64,000 nt of DNA, taken from the NCBI RefSeq assembly GCF_006547145.1, contig NZ_CP041244.1, positions 620,001 to 684,000 on the forward strand. Direction: 5' to 3'. Both the position numbers and the translations under genes were made by a program. Below the pieces are notes generated by a model. It did not search any database and was not told the DNA's origin. It worked only from the letters and a program-made list of their open reading frames with translations. Below, in pieces: positions 41,142-49,342 of this stretch (the first letter of the stretch is position 1; the number at the start of each line of letters is the position of its first letter). The DNA comes from Actinomadura sp. WMMA1423 (GTDB lineage Bacteria > Actinomycetota > Actinomycetes > Streptosporangiales > Streptosporangiaceae).

Positions 41142-42818
41142 ATGTACGACCCTACGAGCGACCTGCCCGCCTGGGCGCCCTACGCGACGGCCGGAGTCGG
41201 CCTCACCGCCACCCTCGCCATCGGCATGTGGATCGGCGGCCGCCGGCACCGCGCACACCGCACCGGGCGCCGCCGCCGCGCCGAGGACGCGCTCACCTTC
41301 GTCGCCGCGGCCCTCGCCACCGCCGTCACCAGCCAAGGCATGTGGCGCGTCTTCGAGCACCGCCTCCACATGCCCCTCGAACTACGCGTCGTGACGTTCG
41401 CGTTCCTCGAGATCGCGATGCTCACCTGCGGGATCCGCGCCCGCTCGAACATCGCCGACCCCGAGATCGGCAAAGCCGGGCCCGAGGGCGCAGCGGTCTG
41501 GGCGCTCGCCGGGTTCTCAGGGTTCGTCGCGGCCACCGACTCCGGGAGCTGGCACGAGGCCCTCATCCGCCTCGCCGCTCCCCTGGCCGCCGCGTGGCTG
41601 TGGGAACGAGGGCTGCACGTCCAGCGGACCCAGAACGTCTGGTCCCGGCGCCGCCGCTGGTTCTCCTCGATCCACTGGCGGATCACCCCGGAGCGGATCC
41701 TCGTCGCGCTCGGCGCGGCCGAGCCGCAGGACCGCACCGCCGCCGAGGTCGACGTCGACCGGCACATCACCCGCCTCGCAGTCGCCAACGCCCGGCTCAC
41801 CCTCGCGCGCCGCCCCGGCCGCAAACTCCCAGGGACCCTGAGGCGCGCCAACGCACGAGCCCAGAGAGCGTGGCTCGCCGCGGTCAAGCACACCCCGCTC
41901 GCGCACGACCCCGAACTCCTGGCCCGGGTCGAAGCCGAGACCGCGCTGCTCGTCCACGCGACCGCCTACGCCGACCTGCCGCACCGGCCGTCCTGGATGC
42001 CCGCCCCCGCCGCCCGCCCCCAGATCTGCCTCGGCGCCCACGCCGGGCCAGGCCTGATCGCGCTCCGCGTGCTGGAGCGCGGCAAGCGCCGCATCCTGCA
42101 CCCGGAGCCGGCCGAGCGGCCCTCCGCGACCACGACGAGTCTGCTCGCCCGGATCCAGCAGCGCCGCACCGACCGGCGCCTCGGCATACGGCCCGGGTCC
42201 GACTCCACCCCGCACGCCCGTACGGACGAGACCCGTACGGTTCCCCGTACCGACAATGCCCCCCAGCACCGTACGGACCGCACCGTACGGGCCACGGCAC
42301 CCACCGGTACGGCCATCCATACGGGACCGCGTACGGCGCCCCGGCTCAACCCGTACGGCACCGTCCTGGTGATGCCCGTACGGACCACACCGTCCGGGCT
42401 CGCCCTGCCCCAGCCCTCCACCCGTACGGGCCGTACGGTGCCGGGACGTACGGACCCGGACCGTACGAACGGAACCGCCCGGACGCCGGCGCAGGCCCCG
42501 TCTCCCCCGCGGCCCGAACCCACCGCCGACCAGGCCGACGAGCAGGACGGCAGGAAGCCCGACCGTACGGACGACGCACCTGAGCCGCCCCGCGACAACC
42601 GGCGCAAGAGCAAAGAGCACTGGGCCCGGGCCCTCGCGGAGGAGATCCGTACGGCCACCGAGCAGAGCCGTACGTGGGAGCCCGACTATCCCGCCCTCAT
42701 GGCCCGTACGCGCTACGGCAAGAGCTGGTGCGAGAAGCGCGTACGGGAAGCCAAGGCCCTCGCTGCCCAGCCCCGTACGGCCGCCGACCCGCGCGCCCGT
42801 ACGGCCATCGGCACCTGA
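41142..42818 (+). CDS. DUF2637/Spd-like membrane protein with Arg-Thr-rich linker, 558 aa
   Basis: N-terminal four hydrophobic helices (about 10-30, 48-66, 80-98, 118-150), as in DUF2637 and Spd membrane proteins of Streptomyces plasmids. A soluble helical region (180-330) and a low-complexity Arg/Thr/Pro linker (about 345-480) follow. The C-terminal segment (KEHWARALAEEIRTATEQSR, then YGKSWCEKRVREAKAL) looks like an HTH. The linker is encoded by the CGTACG repeat field. It directly precedes the translocase gene, so a role in intermycelial DNA spread or DNA recruitment is plausible. Confidence 0.78.
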   Translation: MYDPTSDLPAWAPYATAGVGLTATLAIGMWIGGRRHRAHRTGRRRRAEDALTFVAAALATAVTSQGMWRVFEHRLHMPLELRVVTFAFLEIAMLTCGIRARSNIADPEIGKAGPEGAAVWALAGFSGFVAATDSGSWHEALIRLAAPLAAAWLWERGLHVQRTQNVWSRRRRWFSSIHWRITPERILVALGAAEPQDRTAAEVDVDRHITRLAVANARLTLARRPGRKLPGTLRRANARAQRAWLAAVKHTPLAHDPELLARVEAETALLVHATAYADLPHRPSWMPAPAARPQICLGAHAGPGLIALRVLERGKRRILHPEPAERPSATTTSLLARIQQRRTDRRLGIRPGSDSTPHARTDETRTVPRTDNAPQHRTDRTVRATAPTGTAIHTGPRTAPRLNPYGTVLVMPVRTTPSGLALPQPSTRTGRTVPGRTDPDRTNGTARTPAQAPSPPRPEPTADQADEQDGRKPDRTDDAPEPPRDNRRKSKEHWARALAEEIRTATEQSRTWEPDYPALMARTRYGKSWCEKRVREAKALAAQPRTAADPRARTAIGT

Positions 42819-42870
42819 CCCGTACCGCCCAGCACGGCCATACGGCCCCGTCCGTACGAGCCCGTACCCC
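42220..42870. repeat. CGTACG repeat field
   Basis: About 18 exact CGTACG hexamers, mostly within CCGTACGG, plus several one-base variants (CATACGG, GGTACGG, CGTACC), in roughly 650 bases; elsewhere in the window the octamer is rare. The palindrome is retained across changing flanks and continues past the coding stop at 42818 into the leader of the translocase gene. A binding field for the translocase or its partner protein is likely. Confidence 0.82.
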
Positions 42871-42877
42871 GCACACC

Positions 42878-44992
42878 ATGGAGACCACAGTGACCGTCGA
42901 CCTGGACAAGGACTCGCAGCCCGCAGCCCAGGCCCCCTCTACCGACCCGCCTACCGCTCCCCTACCGGACGGCGACGGCAGCCACGACGACGGCGAGGTC
43001 CTCGAGGGAGTCATCGTCCGCCCGAACCTGCCGGCGCTGCTGCCCGACTGGGTCCGGGACTGGGAGATCGCCAAGGCCCGCGCCGACGTCCGTGCCCGCC
43101 GCGCCGCCTACAAGGCCGCGTTCCACCTGCTCAGGACCCACCGCTACGCGTGGCGTTTCGCCTGGGGAGGCGGCGTCGGCTGGTACCGCGGCGGCTGCCG
43201 GCTCGTCGACTGGCTCACCCTCGGCGAATCCCGCGACCTGCGCCTGCACGCGGCCGGGCAAACCGACGCCAAGGAGTACCTCGCCCTACTCCACGCCCGC
43301 AACGACCACCTCAGGGTCCGCAGCATCGTCGCAGGTGGCACGGGTCTCGCCGTCGCGGCCGGGGTGGCGGCGGAGGCCTGGCTGCTCCCCCACTCCGTCC
43401 TGTGGGTCGAGGGCGCGCTGGCGTGGGCGGTCGCGGCCTGGCACGGCGGCCCCGAGCCCGACGTCGGCCTCCTCGACGAGCCCGAGGTCCCCGTTCGCCT
43501 GGACCTGTCCGCCGAGCACCTCAACGCCGCGTTCCGCGCCATCGGCATCCTCAAAGGCAAGGACGACGACGAGGACGCCCCCCGCCTGGTCCTGGTCCAG
43601 CCGCCCATGCGGGACTCCTCCCGGTCCTGGTCAGCGGTGGTGGATCTCCCCCGCGGCACCGGCAAATCCGCCAACGACGTCCTGGCCCGCCGCGACCGGC
43701 TCGCCGCCGAACTCGGCGTCGACGAGATCCAGCTCGACATCCGCCGCGTCCGAGCCGTCCACAAGGGCCACGCCGGGCGCCTGTCGATCTGGATGTGCGA
43801 CGAAGACCCCTACCTCCAGGACAAGCCCACCCAGTCGCCGCTGGTCAAAGCCGAATCGTTCAACGTGTGGAACCCCGTGCCCTTCGGCCGGGACGCCCGC
43901 GGCGACCGCGTGGACCTGCCGGTGATGTGGCAGTCGATGTTCTTCGGAGGGCTCCCCCGCCGCGGGAAGACCGGCAGCCAGCGCGACGTCGTCGCCGCCG
44001 GCGTCCTGGACGCCTCCGTCCGGCACCGCCTCGCCGACGGCAAGGGCGGCGCCGACTGGAAACCCATGCGCCGCCTGGCCTACCGGTACGTCCTGGGCGC
44101 CGAGGCCGACGCCGTCACCGCCCTGGAAGACATGCTGGACGAGGCCATCGCCGACATGGAAGCCGCGTTCAAGAAGCTCAACGCGCTCCCCCTGCACCTG
44201 GTCCCCGATGGGAAGCTCACCCCGCAGATCGTGGAGCGGTACGGGTTCGAGCTGAACTGGATCACCATCGATGAGCTGCAGGAATACCTGTCGGCGATCA
44301 CCGACAACAAGCGCCGCGAGGCGCTGATCGAGCGGCTGTGCCGCCTCGCGCGCCGCGGACCCGCCGCCGGGTTCTTCAGCAACTTCGCCTCCCAGCGCCC
44401 CGACGCCACGTCCGTCCCGACCCGGCTGCGGGAGATCGTGTCCTACCGGTACTGCACCCAGGTCATCGACAAGACCAGCTCCGACATGGTCCTGGGTGAC
44501 GGGAAGGCCAAGCAGGGCGCTGACGCCTCGATCCTGTCCGAGGAGCACGTCGGTGTCGGGGTGCTCGTCACCGGCCCCGCCTCGTTCACCACCGTCCTGG
44601 CGGACTACATCACGCTCCCGGAGTTCGTCGACATCTGTCAACGCGGCCGCGAGTTGCGGATCAAGGCGCAGACACTGGCCGGCGACGCCACCGACGAAGT
44701 CCTGTCCGGTGAGCGCGAAGACGTCATCCCGCAGGTCCTCGCGGACGCCCTTACCGTCATGCGGCATGTCGACCGGATGCACACCACCGACCTGCTCAAC
44801 CGGCTCATCAACATCGATGAGGGCTACTACGGCGACTGGTCCGCTGACACGCTGGCGACCGAACTCGCCGCTGCCCGTGTTGAGCGTTCGACCGTCCAGG
44901 TGAAGATCAGCGGCGTCAACCGCAACGGCTGGCACAAGTCGGATCTGCTGGCCGCCGCCGATCAGTTCGGAGGCGCCCGGCACCGTTCCTGA
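42878..44992 (+). CDS. FtsK/SpoIIIE-TraB-like DNA translocase, 704 aa
   Basis: Walker A GLPRRGKT with Lys364 and Walker B WITIDELQ with Asp465-Glu466 mark the FtsK/SpoIIIE/TraB ATPase. Hydrophobic helices at about 150-190 would anchor it. Streptomyces TraB proteins form hexamers that pump double-stranded DNA between mycelial cells and recognise short repeated octamers. Sits between the Spd-like gene and two small membrane-protein genes. GTG 42890, with GGAG 6 bases upstream, is an alternative start. The C-terminus (VERSTVQVKISGVNRNGWHK) is winged-helix-like, as in FtsK gamma/TraB DNA-reading domains. Confidence 0.88.
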   Translation: METTVTVDLDKDSQPAAQAPSTDPPTAPLPDGDGSHDDGEVLEGVIVRPNLPALLPDWVRDWEIAKARADVRARRAAYKAAFHLLRTHRYAWRFAWGGGVGWYRGGCRLVDWLTLGESRDLRLHAAGQTDAKEYLALLHARNDHLRVRSIVAGGTGLAVAAGVAAEAWLLPHSVLWVEGALAWAVAAWHGGPEPDVGLLDEPEVPVRLDLSAEHLNAAFRAIGILKGKDDDEDAPRLVLVQPPMRDSSRSWSAVVDLPRGTGKSANDVLARRDRLAAELGVDEIQLDIRRVRAVHKGHAGRLSIWMCDEDPYLQDKPTQSPLVKAESFNVWNPVPFGRDARGDRVDLPVMWQSMFFGGLPRRGKTGSQRDVVAAGVLDASVRHRLADGKGGADWKPMRRLAYRYVLGAEADAVTALEDMLDEAIADMEAAFKKLNALPLHLVPDGKLTPQIVERYGFELNWITIDELQEYLSAITDNKRREALIERLCRLARRGPAAGFFSNFASQRPDATSVPTRLREIVSYRYCTQVIDKTSSDMVLGDGKAKQGADASILSEEHVGVGVLVTGPASFTTVLADYITLPEFVDICQRGRELRIKAQTLAGDATDEVLSGEREDVIPQVLADALTVMRHVDRMHTTDLLNRLINIDEGYYGDWSADTLATELAAARVERSTVQVKISGVNRNGWHKSDLLAAADQFGGARHRS

Positions 44993-45188
44993 ACCCGCCT
45001 CCGAGGCGGCCAGACCGGTCTTCTCGCAGGACCCACCTAAACCGCCTACCTCGCAGGTCAGAGCACCTGCCAGGGGTTCCTACCGCGCGCCTACCGCGGG
45101 AGGTGGTTCCCGGTCAGAGGCCATATGCCGGTAGGCACCCCAAACCCGACGCATGACCGCCAGGTCACATCACGTAGAGGAGAGCATC
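44993..45188 (+). repeat. Spacer with CCTACC repeats after the translocase gene
   Basis: No gene. Contains CCTACCT (about 45046), two CCTACCGCG copies near 45080 and 45090, and the inverse CCGGTAGG near 45130. The stem GCAGGT/ACCTGC lies at 45053-45070. Three further CTACCG copies sit at the 5' end of the translocase gene (about 42938-42966). Streptomyces clt sites lie at the 3' end of traB, so this is a candidate clt, though weaker than the CGTACG field. Confidence 0.5.
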
Positions 45189-45551
45189 ATGCCACCCGCG
45201 AAACGGACAACCCGGGTCCGCAGCCACACCCGCAGCGACGGAACGAAGGTCAAGAGCCACAACCGCGAAGCAGCCCTCGCGCAGGCGAAAGCAGCCTGGG
45301 CCGGCGCCGGGGTCTCCGGCCTGACCACCCTCGCCCTAGTGGTCGAGATGGGCTTCACGATCATCTCCACCACCGCCCTCATCATCACCGCGCTACTGGG
45401 CTGGCTCGCGGTGTACGCGACCCAGCGGACCGCCAAGAACAAGCGGAAGATCCGCGCCACCAGAGCCACAGCCAGGCGAAACACCGGCCGCCGCACCACC
45501 ACCCGCAGCCGCTCCACCAGCCGTGGCAAGACGACGAAGAAGCGCCGATGA
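45189..45551 (+). CDS. Small basic membrane protein, 120 aa
   Basis: Basic N-terminus, two hydrophobic helices (about 40-78: GVSGLTTLALVVEMGFTIIS, TTALIITALLGWLAVYA) and a very basic Arg/Thr/Lys tail. Size and topology resemble spread (Spd) proteins linked to TraB in Streptomyces plasmids. GTAGAGGAGAG precedes the ATG. Confidence 0.75.
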   Translation: MPPAKRTTRVRSHTRSDGTKVKSHNREAALAQAKAAWAGAGVSGLTTLALVVEMGFTIISTTALIITALLGWLAVYATQRTAKNKRKIRATRATARRNTGRRTTTRSRSTSRGKTTKKRR

Positions 45552-45688
45552 CGGGCCTGCGACTCGCGCCCACGCTCGCCTGGGCGTCGCTGGCGGCCGG
45601 GCTCGCCACCGGCCACGCCGCCGCCGGCGTCCTCGTCGCCGCGGTGTTCGCGCTCGTCGGCGCGGCCGCGAGGAAGAGGCGCCGGTGA
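45548..45688 (+). CDS. Small membrane protein, 46 aa
   Basis: One or two hydrophobic helices (LAWASLAAGLATGHAAAGVL, VAAVFALVGAAA) with a KRRR end. ATGA overlap with the preceding gene and GTGA with the recombinase gene. Confidence 0.68.
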   Translation: MTGLRLAPTLAWASLAAGLATGHAAAGVLVAAVFALVGAAARKRRR

Positions 45689-46818
45689 CCGGTGATTCGA
45701 GGCCGTCCGGGGTCGGCGGTATCGCCGGCTCCGGGTTGTCGGGTGCGCTGATCCGGCCGGGTTCGGTTGCGCAGGCCGGTGGGGAACGGGAATGCCAATT
45801 CCCGGAACTCGATCATGTGGGGGGCGGGCCGGCGTTCGACGCCGCCGCGGCGCTCCCGCCCGGCAAGAACCCGTACCTGGTGTACCTGTCGCGCTTCACC
45901 AAGCCCGAGAGCCACCGCGCGATGGCCGGATGCCTCGACCGCATCGCCGGCCTGTGGGCCCTCCAGTTGGACATGGCGCTGCCCGAGCCGTACGGGCAGC
46001 ACTTCCCCTGGGCGTCGCTGCGGTACGCCCACACGGCGGCGATCCGCGCCATGGTCCTGGCGCAGACCCGCGCCGACGGGCAGCCTTGGGCGCCCGCGTA
46101 CCGCAACAAGCACCTCGTCGCGCTACGCCGGGTACTGAGGGTCTCGTGGAAGCTGGAGCTGATGTCCACCGACGACTACCACCGTGCCTGCGACGTCGAG
46201 GGCGTCGAGCATCGGCGCCTCGTCGTCGGCCGCGTCATCACGGCGGAGGAACGCGCGCAGCTCACCGCCGTCTGTCTCGCCGACCCGGCTCCGCAGGGGC
46301 TGCGGGACGCCGCCCTTCTGGAATCGCTGTACTCGACCGGGTGCCGCCGCGCCGAGCTCGCCCGCGCCACCCGCGACGACTACGACCCCGGGTCCCGGAC
46401 CCTCATCGTCACCGGCAAGCGGGACAAGCAGCGCGACACCTACCTCACCGAGGCCGCCGCGGCCCGCCTCGGTGAGTGGCTCGTCGCCGGCCGCCCGCGG
46501 GGGCCTCTGTTCCCGGCTGGAGACAGGTGGGGCCGTATCGGGACCGAGCACATGACCTCGAACGGCATCGGGCAGGTCGTCGCGCGCCGGGCCCGCCAGG
46601 CCGGGGTGCCGGACATCTCCCCGCACGACTTCCGCCGCACCTTCACCGGTGACCTCCTGGACGCCGGTGTCGACCTGGCAACGGTGCAGCAGCTCCTCGG
46701 GCATGCGTCCGCGTCGACTACGGCGGGGTACGACCGGCGGCCGGCCGCTGCTCGTCGTGCTGCCGTCGATCGTCTGGGAGGCGGCCCGGCGGGCATGTCG
46801 GCTCGGCATCTCACCTGA
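45685..46818 (+). CDS. Tyrosine recombinase (XerC/integrase type), 377 aa
   Basis: Catalytic set: Arg221 in STGCRRAELAR, His314 and Arg317 in HDFRRTF, His near GHASAS, nucleophile Tyr349 in GYDRR. An N-terminal SAM-like DNA-binding domain (about 60-165) is present. The coupled start (GTGA overlap with a membrane-protein gene) shows it belongs to the transfer-like operon, unusual for an integrase, which normally stands next to att. It could be the element's integrase or a Xer-like resolvase for monomerising the replicating form. Confidence 0.88.
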   Translation: MTGDSRPSGVGGIAGSGLSGALIRPGSVAQAGGERECQFPELDHVGGGPAFDAAAALPPGKNPYLVYLSRFTKPESHRAMAGCLDRIAGLWALQLDMALPEPYGQHFPWASLRYAHTAAIRAMVLAQTRADGQPWAPAYRNKHLVALRRVLRVSWKLELMSTDDYHRACDVEGVEHRRLVVGRVITAEERAQLTAVCLADPAPQGLRDAALLESLYSTGCRRAELARATRDDYDPGSRTLIVTGKRDKQRDTYLTEAAAARLGEWLVAGRPRGPLFPAGDRWGRIGTEHMTSNGIGQVVARRARQAGVPDISPHDFRRTFTGDLLDAGVDLATVQQLLGHASASTTAGYDRRPAAARRAAVDRLGGGPAGMSARHLT

Positions 46819-46823
46819 CATTC

Positions 46824-46864
46824 TTGCGTACATACACAAGACAGGCTATTCTGTATGTACGCAA
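46824..46864 (+). promoter_or_regulatory. 41-bp operator-promoter, copy 1
   Basis: -35 TTGCGT (46824) and -10 TATTCT (46847) are 17 bases apart. The whole is bracketed by a perfect 12-bp inverted repeat TTGCGTACATAC/GTATGTACGCAA, so a bound protein would cover both promoter boxes. Drives the gene at 46882. Confidence 0.82.
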
Positions 46865-46881
46865 TGAACGAGGGAGGCGCC

Positions 46882-47163
46882 ATGCAGGTCTGGATTCTCG
46901 CCCGGGGCGAGGACAGCGAGGGCGAGCAGGTCCTCGGCGTGTACGCCTCCCGCGACGCCGCGCGCGCCGACTTCGAGCGGGAGGCTCTGGTGGTCGACCG
47001 CGCGTTCACCATCGACCGCGCGTTCAACACCGAGGACGGCTCGGTCTACATCCACGGCGGCTGCGACTGGGTGACCCTCACCCCGTGGACCGTCCAGGGC
47101 GCTCCCGTCCCGGGACCGGCCGCCCCGGCGCTGTCCGCCCAGCAGCCGCAGGCCCTGGCCTGA
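46882..47163 (+). CDS. Hypothetical protein, 93 aa
   Basis: Soluble protein opening MQVWILARGEDSEGEQVLGV with a helix DAARADFEREALVVDRAF, beta elements, and a Pro/Ala-rich tail. GAGGGAGG precedes ATG 46882. Expressed from the twin-type operator-promoter; function unknown. Confidence 0.72.
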   Translation: MQVWILARGEDSEGEQVLGVYASRDAARADFEREALVVDRAFTIDRAFNTEDGSVYIHGGCDWVTLTPWTVQGAPVPGPAAPALSAQQPQALA

Positions 47164-47223
47164 CCGGTCCCCTGGCCCGCCCGGCATCCGCCGGGCGGGC
47201 CTTGTCATGCCCGCGGCCGCGGG

Positions 47224-47493
47224 TCATCCGTCGCCGGCTCGGCTACGGGCGCGCGAGGTGGCGGCGCGGCGGTAGCGGTTGCGCTTGCGTTCCGCGAGTT
47301 CGTGTTCGCCGGATCTGAGCTGCTCGATCTCGCCGGGGGTGCCGCCGGCTTCGATGACTTCGCGGATGCGCTGGTGGATATCGGCGGTGGGGTTGCTGTC
47401 CTGGCGCTTGAGGACGGCCTGGTAGGCGGTCCACATGGGGGTGGGGACGCGGATGGTCTTGCCGGGTGTGCGGTCTTCTTCGGTTCGAGTCAT
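47224..47493 (-). CDS. Small ribbon-helix-helix-like protein, 89 aa
   Basis: IRVPTPMWTAYQAVLKRQDS followed by a helix and turn (TADIHQRIREVIEAG) resembles an RHH or partition-type DNA-binding fold, with a basic C-terminal tail. It lies between the two 41-bp operator-promoters and is divergent from the second, so it is a candidate for the protein that binds them. Confidence 0.65.
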   Translation of the reverse strand: MTRTEEDRTPGKTIRVPTPMWTAYQAVLKRQDSNPTADIHQRIREVIEAGGTPGEIEQLRSGEHELAERKRNRYRRAATSRARSRAGDG

Positions 47494-47512
47494 GGTCTGA
47501 CGATCCCATGCG

Positions 47513-47553
47513 TTGCGTACAGACGCAACAAGCGGTATTGTGTACTTACGCAA
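47513..47553 (+). promoter_or_regulatory. 41-bp operator-promoter, copy 2
   Basis: Same layout as copy 1: TTGCGT, 17 bases, TATTGT, closing in TTACGCAA, total 41 bases. The inverted repeat is less perfect. Drives the gene at 47655. Confidence 0.8.
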
Positions 47554-47654
47554 TAACAACTCCACAGCGGACCGCCCCCGAGGGCGGACACCGGGCCTCC
47601 CGGGACCGGCGCGAGCCGGGGCCCACCCGATTCCAACTACAAGGGAGGCCCCCG

Positions 47655-47978
47655 ATGTCCACCACCTTCACCACCACCCTCGGCGGCCCGGAGCTCAACC
47701 TCCACAACGGGAACACCCGCACGGTGCTTGAGCTTCTGGGACTTCCCGCCGAGGAGCCGTGGGGCGACGCACCCGCCGAGGACTTCCTCGGCCGGGTGCT
47801 CATCGCACAGGGCCTGCTCAACGTCACCACCGACGACGAGCACGGGCGACCGGCCGTCACCGACGGCCGCATCACCTACGGCGGCCGGAACCCCGGCCGC
47901 CTGGCCCAGGTGCTGGCGGAACTCCAGGACATCGCGTCCTGGGCCCACCGCCACCACGCGGACGTGACGTGGGACTGA
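47655..47978 (+). CDS. Hypothetical protein, 107 aa
   Basis: Opens MSTTFTTTLGGPELNLHNGN, acidic middle (DAPAEDFLGRVLIAQGLLNV), C-terminus AELQDIASWAHRHHADVTWD. AAGGGAGG lies upstream. No recognised family. Shares promoter architecture with the 46882 gene. Confidence 0.72.
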   Translation: MSTTFTTTLGGPELNLHNGNTRTVLELLGLPAEEPWGDAPAEDFLGRVLIAQGLLNVTTDDEHGRPAVTDGRITYGGRNPGRLAQVLAELQDIASWAHRHHADVTWD

Positions 47979-48074
47979 CCCACCACGACCGCCTCCGTGG
48001 GGCCACCGCCCGCCGGTGGCCCCACGGGCCTGTCGCCCCCAGGACCGCCCGGGATGAGTGGGTAACACCTCTCC

Positions 48075-48293
48075 ATGCCTCGCGTACCGCCGATCGTCGG
48101 CTCCGCGACCGCCGACGGTCCCGCATACCTGCTCGCCTGGGAGCACCTGCCCGACGGCACGTGGGGCGCGCACATCGCCTGGGTTGTGCTCGAAGGCGAG
48201 GCCTGGAAGGTGAAGTCGGCGCGGGTCGCCGCGGACGATCTGGAGCGCATGAAGGGCCAGGACTACGAGCGGGTGCCGCGCCGACAGCCGTGA
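48075..48293 (+). CDS. Hypothetical protein, 72 aa
   Basis: Beta-rich small protein (YLLAWEHLPDGTWGAHIAWV). RBS not obvious. No recognised family. Confidence 0.6.
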   Translation: MPRVPPIVGSATADGPAYLLAWEHLPDGTWGAHIAWVVLEGEAWKVKSARVAADDLERMKGQDYERVPRRQP

Positions 48294-48379
48294 CCGCGCA
48301 TCCGCAACTCGACCCGCATTTCGGCCACGTCCGGTCACGTACCTGTGTCTGTCGGTAAGGACCGTGGCAGCATCGGCGC

Positions 48380-49159
48380 ATGCCCTCCCCCGACATCGAC
48401 GTCGATCGCCCCTCAGCCGCCCGTGTCTACGACTACGTCCTCGGCGGCAAGGACAACTACGCCGTGGACCGGCAGGCCGCCGAGCAACTGTTCGAGATAG
48501 CTCCGGAGATCCGCGACACCGCCCGGGAGAACCGGGCCTTCCTGCGGCGCATGGTCCGCTACCTCGCCGGGGAAGGCGTCCGGCAGTTCCTCGACCTCGG
48601 CGCGGGCCTGCCCACGGTCGAGAACACCCACCAGGTCGCCCAGGCCGCGGCCCCCGACACCAAGACCGTGTACGTCGACAACGACCCCATCGTCCTGGCG
48701 CACGGCCGCGCGTACCTGGACCTGGACGCACGGACCAGCTTCCTGTCGTCCGACATCCGCGACACCGCCGCCGTGCTCGATGGCGCCGGCGCGCACCTGG
48801 ACCTGTCCGAGCCGATCGGGTTGTTCTTCGTGAACGTGTTGCACCTGGTCGGCGATCGCGACGACCCTGCCGGGCTGGTCGCCGCCTACGCTCATGCTCT
48901 TGCGCCCGGCTCGCATGTCGTGATCACCCATGTCTCCTCGGATGGGGCGTCCGAGGAGCTTCGGGCCCGGATCGGGTCGGTGTTCGCCGGCTCGTCCGCG
49001 GATGCGCGTCTTCGCACACGTGAAGAGATCCGCGGGATGTTCGGCGGGCTGCCGCTGCTGGAGCCGGGCCTGGTCGATGTCGCGGCGTGGCGCCCTGAGG
49101 ACGGTGACGAGCCCGTCGGTGAGCTACGCGTGTTCGCCGGCGTGGCCCGGGTGCAGTAG
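48380..49159 (+). CDS. SAM-dependent methyltransferase, DUF574 type, 259 aa
   Basis: Opening PSAARVYDYVLGGKDNYAVD is the hallmark of the actinobacterial DUF574 family. FLDLGAGLPTVENTHQVAQ is the SAM-binding loop and VYVDNDPIVLAHGRA the ribose-binding acidic end. Target substrate unknown. These genes often occur beside XRE/DUF397 pairs, as here; the 3' end overlaps the convergent DUF397 gene. Confidence 0.88.
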   Translation: MPSPDIDVDRPSAARVYDYVLGGKDNYAVDRQAAEQLFEIAPEIRDTARENRAFLRRMVRYLAGEGVRQFLDLGAGLPTVENTHQVAQAAAPDTKTVYVDNDPIVLAHGRAYLDLDARTSFLSSDIRDTAAVLDGAGAHLDLSEPIGLFFVNVLHLVGDRDDPAGLVAAYAHALAPGSHVVITHVSSDGASEELRARIGSVFAGSSADARLRTREEIRGMFGGLPLLEPGLVDVAAWRPEDGDEPVGELRVFAGVARVQ

Positions 49160-49342
49160 GTCGTGGCGGCCGGCGCGTACAGCTTCGAGCAGCCCCACCC
49201 ACGCGCCGGCCGACATGCTCAGCTGCGATCCGGGGGCTTTGGAGTCGCGGACCGCGACGCCGGCGGTGGACGCGGCGACTTCGACGCACTGGCCGTGGGC
49301 GTCGCTTCCGCTGGCCTTCCGCCAGATCTTGGAGTGGGTCAC
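49124..49342 (-). CDS. DUF397 protein (WhiJ-partner type), 72 aa
   Basis: W-R-K-A-S-G-S start followed by CVEVA and VAVRDSKAPG is the DUF397 signature. In Streptomyces these small proteins pair with a WhiJ-type XRE regulator and modulate its DNA binding. ATGA overlap with that regulator here. Confidence 0.88.
   Translation of the reverse strand: MTHSKIWRKASGSDAHGQCVEVAASTAGVAVRDSKAPGSQLSMSAGAWVGLLEAVRAGRHDLLHPGHAGEHA

Noticed and set aside
42220..42870. CGTACG repeats as a by-product of an Arg-Thr-rich linker
   Set aside because: Arg-Thr could use other codons preferred in this genome, and the hexamers continue past the stop codon and occur in another phase near 42430-42470.
46824..46864. 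Inverted repeat next to the recombinase gene as an attachment or dif-like core
   Set aside because: Tyrosine-recombinase cores have a 6-8 base centre, while this has 17; well-placed -35 and -10 boxes and a second copy at 47513 favour an operator-promoter.
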